The notes beneath the pieces were generated by a model. The model ran no database searches. It saw only the letters and a program-made list of their open reading frames with translations, and had not been told where the DNA came from. From contig CM042086.1 in assembly GCA_023512835.1 (NCBI GenBank), forward strand, positions 13,962,309 to 14,026,308: 64,000 bases of DNA. Reading direction: 5' to 3'. Positions 25,401 to 36,700 of the stretch are shown here, one piece after another. A program made the translations under genes and the position numbers. Source of the DNA: Taxillus chinensis. Taxonomy: Eukaryota > Streptophyta > Magnoliopsida > Santalales > Loranthaceae. How positions within the stretch are numbered: the stretch's first letter is position 1; each line of letters begins with the position of its first letter.

Positions 25401-26626
25401 GTGTGGGTGCTCATAACAAGTTGCACATAGCATGCAAGCTATTTGAGCATTTGTTGAGTTTTTATTAATTTTCCTCTTATAAATCATCCTTTACCACCTG
25501 AAGAACACTTATAAAACACACAAAATGCATACAATTGTATAATATACTAAAATCTAATGATATCATACAAATTATAAATTTAAACACCCAAAATAGCTCA
25601 GAAGATGCAAATTAAATGAATAAAACATACATAATAATGACATAAAATAGCGTGTTAAAATCTCTCACACTCAAAGTATTGCTTGTACTCAAATAACATA
25701 GTAAAAATAAAAATAAAAATTTATCAAAAAAAAAAAAGGAAAATAAGAAAATAAGAAAAGAAAAATTGAACAAGTGAGAATATAGTTTATTTAGATATAC
25801 TAGTTTCACTCAAAGAGAATGAGATAGGTAATGCAATCTTAGGCTTTCTACAATGTTTTACTCTTACTTAGTTTAATAATTATATATTCTCATCACTATG
25901 GACTAAGAATCGACCAAGTTAATAAATAATAAAGCAAATAACTCAAAATTTTCATGAAGCACTCATAGTGGAAGTAATTGCCTCACTTAAAGAGTTGTCT
26001 CTGACTCTTAATACCTTAAGGGTTTTCAGACCATAAAAAAGTGTAAGTATTTTCTTATTGTGATGACACAACAAACCTTATCAAAAACCAATTGCTTTTC
26101 TCACAAGCCACCTTGAGAGGTCAACTACTAAAGTAATACTTTAACTTAAATGAAGGGTCAATCTCATACTTTTGCGAATATTTAACTCATTGTAATTCCT
26201 ACTTTTATGAAAAGTGAGATAAATATAATGATATATACATAAGGTTTACAAATGAACTTATTCCTCTTGCTTTATGCTTCATATCAACAATTTTCAATTG
26301 ACAAGTGATTAAAATTATTTTTACCCCACTCATATAAAATTTAAAATAATTCAGCAAAAGTTTTATTTTATTTTTTAAAAAAGTTTCTCGAATGATTTTT
26401 TTTATTTTTCTTTCAAAAAAAATTAAATCTAGAAACAGTTTTACATATATTTATTTTAAAACATTTATAAAAAAACAATTTCAGTAAACTATTTTGATTT
26501 GAAAAATAAAAGGGAACCAAATAAGATCATTATTTCATTAAGAAACCTGCAAAACAATGTTATTTCATTTATGAGGATTTAATAAAAAAATAGAGGACAA
26601 TTGAATTGATGCCATATTGCCATGTG
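22438..26626. other. Gene-free, probably decayed-transposon DNA
   Basis: No supportable gene in about 4.2 kb. A GTGGA-type short tandem repeat occupies about 23386-23430. The stretch 24270-26330 is less AT-rich and reads like a long-decayed repetitive element, but I see no protease, integrase or reverse transcriptase residues and no paired LTRs, so I do not name it. Confidence 0.5.
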
Positions 26627-27540
26627 AGAGCATCTCCAATCATTATAGTTAAATTTAATTAGGTAAATTTAAATTTAGCTAACTACAGGACTTTTAAAAC
26701 TTATCCTCTCCAACGTGCATCAGTTATTTTTTTAAAACTTAATTTTATTTTCCAATTTTACCCTTGAACCATCTTCTCCCCTATCGGTCTCAACTAGTTA
26801 TGGTTTTGCGTTGAGACGAGGCGATAATACCAGTTAGGGTTTTGCATTTTGCGGTGCAGCGGAGCCAACGGCGAGAAAGGAAGACGGATTGGATACCCTA
26901 CATCATGCTACGGACTACACAATCTCTTTGGCGAAGCTTCATGATATTTCTCTCCAACAGGGCAGCACGTCTGAGCAGAGGTATCAGTCAAAGCACCAGA
27001 GCACTCTGTACAATCCCTCCTCGTCGTCATCTCTCTTCTCTGACAGGAATCGGGAGAGGCGCCGTCGATGGATCATCGCCGTCGATGGATCGCTGTCACT
27101 GGATCGTCGCTGGAACGGGAGCGCCATCGCTGGATTGTTGTTGCTGCGCCGTCGCTGGATCATCCATGTCGAATGACTTGCTGGATCGCCATCGCTAGAT
27201 CGAGCGGCGCCATCGCGGATCGAGTGGCGCCGTAGCTGGAACGGGAGCGCTGTCTTTGGAGGGTTGGAGATGAGTGACGGGAAACGATATTTCTGCAGAC
27301 AGAGATCGCCAGGGCAGGTAGGGAGAGACGTTAGGTTTACTTCTGCAGAGGGCAGGTTGAGAATGTTTGAAAAGTTAATGGTGATGAGCTGAGGTGGCAA
27401 TCTCAGCTAAAGGTAAAAAATTATTTATATTTACCTATTCATTTTGCTATAGCTTTTCTTATAGATAATGCATTGGAGATTAATTTAAGTCAAATATTAC
27501 TATAGCTTTTGCTATATATAATGATTTGAGGGATGATAGC
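26627..27540. mobile_element. Non-autonomous terminal-repeat element with GC-rich interior
   Basis: The left end reads GAGCATCTCCAATCATTATA. The right end, reverse-complemented, reads ATCATCCCTCAAATCATTAT, an imperfect inverted repeat. Between the AT-rich ends, 26800-27400 is GC-rich and holds a degenerate tandem array of 'ctggatcgccatcg'-like units at about 27060-27250. The frames there encode only low-complexity Arg/Ser/Asp-rich sequence. It is possibly an element that picked up foreign DNA. I see no clear target duplication. Confidence 0.45.
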
Positions 27541-28730
27541 AATTTCATACTAAGAATAATTTATGTAAAAGAAAACATGATAGTTATTACCATGAGTTGC
27601 CAGCTTTATTAATATTTTATTTGATAAAAATAATGTTTTTTTAAATTGATATTTGAGTAGTTTTAAGTTATGTATTTTTTTTTAACACAAATTATCGTAG
27701 ATGTGTGCCCAACCACGAGAAGGATTCCCAAATTCTGCTAGTTTGCTGTAAGGGGAAAAAAAAACTTACATGATTCCCCGTGAAGGGTAAGCAGTCGAGG
27801 GTCCATGGCAAATTGGGTTGGAATAAGAAACACATTTGTGAGTTTTCGATGTCAGTTTCAATAACAGTAATAAATAAATAAAAGTAGAATGTGGTCCATG
27901 AGACGAGAGAACGTGGAAAATGGGACCACGAATCACAGGTCCCAAAAAGCCTTTGTGTTCACCAAGTGTCTAGTGTGAGTGTGTGTGTGTCAGACACAGC
28001 GGAAGAGAAAACCGGGGGGTCACGGCGGTTGTGGACTATGGACGCGGAATCTGTAAATCTTTTACGATCAAAACTACTATTTCTATGGGGACCAACGTTC
28101 CCACAGAATACAGGAGAACGTGTTGTGTTGGGAGCGAACGTCCCTACACTGTCCATTCTGTTATTTCAGCTCACTCAATTTTTTTATTTTTTATTTTTGC
28201 AGCTCACGGGATAGAGAGAGAGAGAGAGATGATATAATAAACGCCTGTTTGGATGGGACCGCTCTCAATGGCCGACGAGCTCGAGAGACCACACACGGAT
28301 TTGGTATAAAAATGAAATACGTTCCCACTAAAAAGCTTCTGAAAGCTAAGAAAGACCAAGGCTTTGCTTTCATGGCGGTAGGCTTTAGAAAGAAAGAATG
28401 AAAATAATAAATAAAGGGAGAGTTAAGAATTAACATTGGCTGTAATATAATCAACTTGATGCTTCGAGAGGAGTGTTAGTGGATCATTTTTGCCACTTTA
28501 GTCTCCTTTGGGGTAGTGGTAGAACACCTTTAGAGAAGATAAAAAAAATATAAATAATAATTTATTTCATGAATAGATTTGAAAATATAACATATAAATC
28601 ATCACAAACTTTTAAAAGTGCGACATAAATTACAACTAGAGCTTCGACGAATTTTTTTTGGAAGATATTATTACATAAGAGCATTTCGAAGAAGGTTTTT
28701 TTTTTTTTGAAAAAGAGAGATCTGAGAGAG
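27541..28730. other. Gene-free DNA with a GC-rich patch
   Basis: 27880-28320 has near-average GC and several short open frames on both strands, but no start-to-stop product I recognise. It could be a non-coding transcript or a gene relic. The rest is AT-rich. Confidence 0.4.
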
Positions 28731-28853
28731 AGAAGATAAGAAAAAAGAACTTAAAGTTCAAAAAGCTTGTAAGAAGATAAGAAAAAAGAACTTAAAGTGC
28801 AAAAAGCTTGTAAGAAGATAAGAAAAAAGAACTTAAAGTGCAAAAAACTTGTA
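28731..28853 (+). repeat. 41-base minisatellite, three units
   Basis: Three head-to-tail units begin at 28731, 28772 and 28813, each starting AGAAGATAAGAAAAAAGAAC. They differ at one or two positions. Confidence 0.93.
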
Positions 28854-30597
28854 AGAGAAGGAGGAGAAGGCCCTATTTACAGTGGAGAGAAGAAGCTTAT
28901 AAAGAAAGGGGAAAAAACATAAAACAAGTTTCTAAATATAAAGCCATCAAATTTCACCATGATCCCATATCCTTCACTGCATAGCCAAAGTCATTTACCC
29001 AGTCTAATTCATATTTGTAATTTAACATGTTCCTCGGTTATAGTTTTCCCCGTCCACTTCACCAGTCTCCCGCTCACAGCAGCACTTTCCCTATCACCCA
29101 TTAGTTTTTTTTTTCCCGCTTATCATCATGTCCCTTAGTCCCTATAGAATGGAAGGAAAAGTGCTACGCTAAGAAGTATGTGAAATAGACAGAGAAAAGT
29201 ATGACAGAGAAACATGTTTAAAATATACAAATATGAAACAGAAAGAGCAATTCTGGCTAAGCTTTTACCTAAGGAGACGAAAATTGAAAACATGATAAAA
29301 TTCCTAGGCATTATATTTGAAACCGTAGAGATATGAACGCATTTATATCAGATGCCTGAACAAATGGAATGGTGAATTAGACCAGTCCAGCCGTCAATTT
29401 TCATTGTGCGGAATGTTGAACCTGATAATGATCTGACCCAGTAACCAACCAGTGCAAACAACAAGGGCTGGGATGATCTGTGATCTTCCCCCCTTATTTC
29501 AGTGCATCCCAGCTCTTCATTGCTTGCACAGTTTGCTCTTGTGATGGAGCAGGCTAGCAAGAATTTTACAGTCAGAGAACCTATCTGTACTTGAAGCAAA
29601 AGAAATCCAATGGGGTAAATTTGTATTTGATTTAATTTCAAATATCTGTATTTGACTCGCCAAGACAATAAGAGAGGGCACTTTATCAGTTTACAGCCCA
29701 GCACTTACATCACAATCTCTCTACTAATTACGTGATTCAAATATCTGAAATCGAATAAAATAAATGTCAAGTATACTGAATGAAAATATGTCATAGACTC
29801 ATAAGATCGTAACCGCCATATGAATGTATAGGTACTCAACACTGGTGACACATTTAAAAGCCTACTTAACTAGGAAAAGTCATCCCCTCCAAGGCTCCAA
29901 TTCATTCCGAAAAAACATGTGCAGGACTGCTCTTTGAAACACCGTAGACAAATGACCATGAAATACATATAGGAACATGGAGTTATGATGCTTCTTGCAA
30001 AACCATAGAAACAACAACAGAATGCATGCATATACGCTACAGGTTGTGTTTATCCTGATACACACTACAATTACTAAGTTGGCCCGAGTAGCTTCTCTTG
30101 GCCAAAAAAATAAAAATAAAAATAAAATGACAGCCTGAATAAATTATAGGTCAAGTTTTGGGTAACATGCTGCATGATACCTGAACCAAATGACAACCAC
30201 TAAAATGCATGTTATATTATGGGCATGTAATCCACTACAGTAAGTCAACACATCAGATTTTCCAAGCTATAAAAATTTATTTGAAGAATTTATTTCAAAA
30301 AATTGACATATTATAGAGACAATAAATAAAAGGAAAGCGTCCAAAGATGATACAAAGTGTGCCTTTTCACTGCATTATCATAGCATAATACTGATAATGC
30401 AGCTACCTTGTGATATAACCACAAACATAAAAATTACAAAATCCCACACTAAAGCCTAAACAGGCTAATAAAAGGAAGATATGCCAGCTAGCTTTTCAAA
30501 ATAATAAAATTTGCACATATCTCGTACAGGAAATATATCTTAGGATCTGATATTTGATTCTGAAGATGAAAACACTGGCCAAAACAAATGAAAGTGC
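28854..30597. other. Region downstream of the GDP-fucose transporter gene
   Basis: No gene is recognised. The part adjoining 30597 should contain the 3' UTR of the transporter gene. A 118-codon minus-strand frame at 29348-29704 has no similarity that I know and many unlike-protein features. Confidence 0.5.
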
Positions 30598-31647
30598 TCA
30601 CACTGCAGCAATTTTACCGGGCATACTCTTTTCTTGACTCTCATCTCCAAAATCATCAGTCTCACCATCCATCTGCTTAGACACAGCAGCCGCCTCACGC
30701 TGGGATGGTGCCCCGCTGGCAGCGGTGACTGACTGCTGATAAAGGACACCCCCAGCAAGCGTCAGTAGGAGACAGACCAAGCCAAAGGGGCTAGCATGCT
30801 TATCCCAGATGAGCACATTGATGACAACAGTAAGAAACTTATTAACCACTCCAGTCACGGTAAATGCAGTGGCTGAGACTGCCTTTCTAGCAGCAAAGCC
30901 AAAGAAGCTGATGAGCAGTCCAAACACACAAGACAATGAAACTGCAAAAAAGGCTCCAGGCTCAATCCAACTCCCAGAATTGGATCCTAAGGCCTCATAA
31001 ACCTCAGCGTACTCTCCGGTGAGCACCCACAATACGGGGGCCATCATCAAGGACAGGAAATTGTTGTACAACACAAAACCCCAAGTGTTGAGCCCCAGGT
31101 TGGTGACCATGTGTTTGATATAAACCATCTCGGTAGTAATGGTCACCAGATACGCAAGCGCCCAGGAGTACGCGGTCAAGGTGAAGCCGGAATCAGTGGC
31201 GACATAGCCGACGGCGCCGCCCAAAATGATCAGGAGGGACACGAAAGTGAGCTTGGAAGGCCACGGCTGCTTCCTAAACGCGGTGTCGGCAAGGGCAACC
31301 AGGAGAGGGGTGAGGGAGCGGAAGACGATGAAGGTGTCGACATTGGCGTGGCGGAGGAGGTTGGTGTTAGTGAAGATTGCGAGGAAGAAGACAAGGGCGG
31401 CGGGGAGGAACTTCTTGGCAACGTCCAGCACGAACGGATCGTGGTGCAGAAACCCTAACTTGCCCAAAACCCACACGCCCAGGGCGGAGGTCAGGTACTG
31501 TAGGGCGGTGAGGAGGCCAGGGAAGTTGAACCTGGTGATGGCGTATTTGTTAATGACAGCAAGCAAGCTCGAACACAGAGCGTAACCTACGACCAGACTG
31601 CTGGTGGCATAGTACTGCTTCGCGCTTTCTAATCGGATCGAAGACAT
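30598..31647 (-). CDS. GFT1: Golgi GDP-fucose transporter, GFT1/GONST4-like
   Basis: A single coding exon of 349 residues. It belongs to the NST-KT/TPT nucleotide-sugar transporter family: about ten hydrophobic segments, starting with YALCSSLLAVINKYAI, and the conserved stretches FTNTNLLRHANVDTFIVFRS and TTEMVYIKHM. A G-x-V-N-K motif in TGVVNKFLTV matches the nucleotide-sugar-binding motif of GONST proteins. The tail is acidic and ends in PGKIAAV. The best match I recall is Arabidopsis At5g19980, which moves GDP-fucose into the Golgi lumen for fucosylation of xyloglucan, pectin RG-II and N-glycans. The leader probably contains a short intron: a donor is visible at about 31850 and an acceptor near 31789 on the minus strand. 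The leader also carries a CT microsatellite. Confidence 0.94.
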   Translation of the reverse strand: MSSIRLESAKQYYATSSLVVGYALCSSLLAVINKYAITRFNFPGLLTALQYLTSALGVWVLGKLGFLHHDPFVLDVAKKFLPAALVFFLAIFTNTNLLRHANVDTFIVFRSLTPLLVALADTAFRKQPWPSKLTFVSLLIILGGAVGYVATDSGFTLTAYSWALAYLVTITTEMVYIKHMVTNLGLNTWGFVLYNNFLSLMMAPVLWVLTGEYAEVYEALGSNSGSWIEPGAFFAVSLSCVFGLLISFFGFAARKAVSATAFTVTGVVNKFLTVVINVLIWDKHASPFGLVCLLLTLAGGVLYQQSVTAASGAPSQREAAAVSKQMDGETDDFGDESQEKSMPGKIAAV

Positions 31648-31705
31648 TTCTCTTCTTTAGTTTTGGTTTCAACCACTCAGAAATCTCAAGATTTATTCAG
31701 TAAAC

Positions 31706-31708
<3 letters not shown>

Positions 31709-31745
<37 letters not shown>
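31709..31745. repeat. CT microsatellite in the transporter 5' leader
   Basis: A perfect CT run (GA on the transcribed strand) about 60 bases before the GFT1 start codon. GA-rich leaders are common in plant genes and can affect expression. Confidence 0.93.
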
Positions 31746-31748
<3 letters not shown>

Positions 31749-31851
31749 CACACACTCGCACACACACTCACCAATTCAACACTGCAACAACATTGCAATA
31801 TAATAGAAAAGTAGTCAATCAACAATCGATCTGGATCTGGTAAAATTACCT

Positions 31852-33774
31852 GAATCGAAATCGAGAACTCGGGGATGACAAGAAACGAAGGAAACCGTGT
31901 CGGGCGGTTGGGATTGGGCACAGCTCTTAGACAGCTCGCGTCGCGTCGCGCCGGCCCCCTGACGGCTCTGGTAAATTCGTTTGTTTGTTTGTTTGGTTTT
32001 TTTTGGATAGGATGTGTGTTTTATTTTATTTTTTAGGTTATATTTATTTATGAAAAGACTTTCCTTTGTTGATTCTTTGTGGTGTCCTGGATCCAATTTT
32101 CATGGTTGGTCATAACAACTTTAAAATTACCCCCCTGTAGAACGAAGACGCTAATTCTATAGCTAGCGCTCAAAAAAGGTTTGTTTCAATAAAACAATCA
32201 GTACACATGTATAAATAAATCAATTAAGTAAGCACTAAGCCCGCCCGATGATGAAGTAATATAAATCTATATATGTATGCATATGGCCGCAAAATCTAAA
32301 ACAAGGGCCATTTGGTTGCCTCCTAACACGGGAATATTGCCCTAGCGGCCTAGCCCACGTATGTCTAGGGCTTAGCCCGATTAAGGTCTTGCAGAGTTAA
32401 TTTTAAGAAAGATATGCCGTTTTAAATAGCACTAATATTATATTATTTATATATATATATATATATATTTTTTCAATCTATCCTTATTTATATTCTACTC
32501 AAATTACACAGAAGAATGGGAGAAGACAACACACAAAGGGAGAGAGAGATTTCTATTGCGATATGTTAGATATATTTGAAAAATTAAAAGTGAAAGACAC
32601 CCGTGACATATAACAGTTAAAATAAATTTATACTGTTAGACTAATATGATAACTTCACTAACAGTTAAAATAAATTTATATTTATACAATTCTTTTATTA
32701 TAGCCTCACATATAATCAATGTATATCTATATTTACACCCGTGAAGCTTTGTGATCTAACAAGTTCCAATCTTTGTCCTTTATTTTTGTTGGCTTTTTTC
32801 TTATTGGCAGGTATAAGTTTTTTTAATATAACTAATCTTTCATTTGCATTATCCAAAAACAAAAACAAAAATTTGTGCAGCTTAATTTCCTGATATTTTA
32901 AAATCAAATGTCATAACTCCCACTTGAACTCTAACTTACTTTCACCATCATACGCGTAATATAAGCAAATAATATGCATTCACAAAAAAAATCAAAATAT
33001 TTAAGAACATATCTTTTCTAGTGTGAAAGATCAAACACAACTTCAACCACAAAACATACTAAGGTTTGTCAAAAAAATTTAAAATCGGAGCTCTGGTACT
33101 AATTAATTGAAAGAGGAAAAAAAATAAAAAAACAAAAATTAAACACAAGAATTTTTACTTAGTTTACAAAAATTCCTACATTCATAATGCATGATTTTTC
33201 ACCATAAGAGAAACTTACACCGTTTATGCAAGTCAACAATTGACTTGCAATTATTGAAAAAGCATGTCATCCATTCTCTTTTCTCACCTACCACGTTTGA
33301 AAACAAAATAATAAAAAAGCCTCGAAAATTCTAAGCCTACATCAGGCTTAGAATTGCATTAATAAAGTGGAGATGGAGTGAACGTAATGGAATGGTAGAA
33401 AATCGAAAACATCCCATGAGAATCCTTTCTCAAACCAACAGCGGTGTGTGCGTGGGCCCGTGTAAAGTACACGAACAGAATTTAATGAAGATTGACAAAG
33501 GTGACAAGAGTACTTGAATCCTGCTGGTTATGCAGTACACGTAATTTATGTGACCGTCTTAAACTTAATTTATGAAAGGCTTTGCTTTTCTTACAACCCT
33601 AGCACAGCTAAAAACAGAACAAGGTAATATTGAAACTCCCAAGTCTAAATAATGAAAGGAAAAAAAAAGGATGTGGAAATAAAAGAGCTAAGCCTTCTAA
33701 ATTTGGTGAAGACATCTAGGACGGACGAGCTGGCTGGTGCAGGTAACAGAGTTGCAGCTACGTTACCAGGCATG
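31852..33774. other. Intergenic DNA between transporter and HBP genes
   Basis: A GC-rich patch at 31900-31975 ('cgcgtcgcgtcgcgccggcc') is probably part of the transporter promoter/leader. The rest is AT-rich with a TA run near 32448-32468. No gene is seen. The part next to 33774 may be the 3' UTR of the HBP gene. Confidence 0.5.
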
Positions 33775-36700
33775 TTAATCCAAGGAGAACTCTTCAAGCC
33801 ATATCAGTACCTCATTCCTCTGCAACAAAACCAATCACAAATAGGAAGGGAAGAACAGCACCACCATAAACAATGGTAAATAAATGAATGATACTAGAGG
33901 AAGAGAGGGATTGGGAGAGGCTATGTACTTAATATCCATTTATCTTCCATATATGATTCAACAAATGAAATCCACTTGGGATTTAAACTTCATGGCTGTC
34001 ACTACCAGGAAATGGAAATAAATAAATCTCATCAACACATTCAAATCCCACACAAACAACCGAAATTCGAAATTCCATATTCCTTTTTTAAATAAAAACA
34101 AGGAAAAGGCACAAATTTATACAAGAGCTTCATGCAGCAGCACAAGTATAACAGGTTCAAATTGCAGAACCAATTAAATCAATTTAAACAATTCTATCAT
34201 ACCATTGTGAAGCTCCATGTTCGCCCAGGATCGTTGTAGCGAGCAAGCAAACAACCCATTTTAGGTTTCAGACCATCTCTTGCAAGACTAGAACGCAATT
34301 CTTTTTCTTTTTCACGGACAACATCTTCAGTTGGCTTGCCACTAAATTTTATAACTGCAGCAATGCCTCCTTTAGCTTTCCTTAACCCAATTGATTCTTG
34401 AACAGGATCTGGTAAACTGGTAAAAATAAATATATGTGCCTCACTTCTTATGAAAACCACCCACAAAAAATTGGTATTTGTTCAAAGACCAATTCTTATA
34501 TTTTAAATTTCAATTAACATTTCATTTTCTGATGAAAAATATATTTAGTGTACATAATTAGTTTAGATGGAAAACTGTTAACCCCTTCCATTTTCATCCC
34601 TTACCCTCACAAAATCACCAATCCAAACAAAGCCTTAAGTTATGAATATAGCTCAAGTATATGATTGATGTTCTCAATTCTGGCACTAGCTGTGTATGAT
34701 ATATAGATGAACCTAACCCACTGAAATCTTTCTCCATTGGAAGAACTATCTGGATGGACACCTTGGACAGCTCAGCATCAAGAGCCTGAGTAAAGACTGG
34801 AGTAGTCATTGGAATTTTTTCCATCGTAGAATTCTTTCCAGATATATACCTACAAGGAAATAACCAACGCTTAAACTGAAGTATACAACAAAAATTATAT
34901 TATTATTTTACTAATTTGATGCAAGAGATATACCCAGCAACATCCATAAATCCAGTTGATCCAGACAACCTGTCTCCACTTGCTTCAACAACTATAAATG
35001 GCATATATTTTCTTACCTGTAGTGCAATTCAGAATTCCATTCAATAACATACTGTTATTCATCGTGGATCATGCACATAATAAAAAAATTGGTAGGGTTA
35101 TACTCTAAGAATACTAACGATTTTGAAGTAAACAACAGTACTTCCCATGTAGGAAAAAGAAAATGTGAATTCCCTGCAACAATTATTTTACTTTGAAAAT
35201 AAAGATAAAACAGACCTCATATGTTGCAGTTCTTTTCAGTATCTGATATTTTGGTGATTCCAAGTTTGGAGTTTTGTAAATCCTCAACTGTGGAAAATTA
35301 TAATCTACACTGTCATTGAGGACACTAAATCACACTATCACAAATTAGGAAACTGGACTAAGCAAAACATGAGCTAGCACCTGCTTGAACACATCCACCA
35401 ATCCTTCTAGAGAAAAATAGTCATTTTGCACTATAGAATCCCAAAAGTCCTACAAATGGCAAAATGTAAATGAGTAAGATTGGTGCCAATACACAATCTT
35501 CTTGTTACCAATTCCTTTCTTCATTAAGGCAGGAGGAACCTTACCACATGGCTGCAGAACTTCCCGTTTTCTGGGTTGATTCCCATGACAGAGGTTCCCG
35601 TGAAGACTAAATCTGGTTCCCACGGAAGAAGAACGAATTTCATTACCATAGTCCACCTTGTAGTTATTTCATGAGATCCTGTCTATAGAAACTCTCTCAG
35701 CCAAAATGAATGAAGAAAAAGATCATGTGTTAATTTTCTGCAATTATAACCTAAAACTAAAGGTTTTGGAATGAAAAGCATGTTGGAGCTAAAATTAGGA
35801 TCCACGGGACCTATGTTCATTCAACAGGATTGGAGAACTGAAAATCCAAATTCTCCCGAGAGAAAGTGGAACTGTCGGACAAAATGGAAGTTTTAGAGTT
35901 CTAGTAACATTTATGAGTGTTTGGTACACCGTTTCTAATCCGTGATTTGGGATTTAAAAACAAAAAATGCAGGTCCAACAGTAAAAAAATGTTTTGTACA
36001 TGAAATTTAGATGGAGATTCAAATTCGAACTTGCGTTTCGTGGTTGTTTTTGAGTATACCTCATCCATTGTTTTTGAATTCAGAGTAGATTGAAATCCCA
36101 ACTTAGTTCTATAACATTCCTTCCTCTGCGCCTCTCTCCTCTTGGCCATTACAGACAATCTAAACAAAATTAATTATAACAATCAAAGAAGAACCATCTG
36201 TGCACCTTCCATCTTGAGCGATGACCCAGCCATGCGCCTCCAACCACTGCGAATCTCACATCCTAGAGCCATCTCCAATGGAAACCAAGAAGAATCCAGC
36301 CGGAGACGAAGAAGAAGACCTATCAATACCATCATCATGCGCTTTTCCTGTTTGTTCCTCCTCAGCGATTACGTCAATCAATTCAAAGAGATTGATTGAT
36401 TCATCAATTGACCAATCCACTCATAAACTTGAGAGAGAGAGAGAGATAAAAGGAAATTGCGTTCGATTGGTCGTGGGGATTGATTGAAAGATGGCATTAT
36501 GATGGCGTGGGATTGCATTCTAGCGTCAAAGACAAATCAGGCTATGCCAACCGTTACTCAGATTAGGAGTCACAAAGGTATGTATTGGTTTTCTTTTTCG
36601 CCCCTTTTGTTGTCTATGGGTTTTGAGGAGCTGCTCAAGTGAGGCCATTATTCATTCCTCTTATGTTCTGCAGCGCACCATCGCCCATGCCCTTGAGAAA

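Noticed and set aside
24270..26330. A decayed LTR retrotransposon
   Set aside because: The texture is repeat-like, but I find no paired ends, primer-binding site or enzyme motifs to support a call.
29348..29704. 118-codon minus-strand frame downstream of the transporter gene
   Set aside because: Lies in likely 3' UTR or intergenic DNA with no recognisable similarity.
33050..33120. Retrotransposon-end-like motif 'ggagctctggtactaatt'
   Set aside because: Resembles sequences near plant retroelement ends, but there is no partner or body; too short to call.
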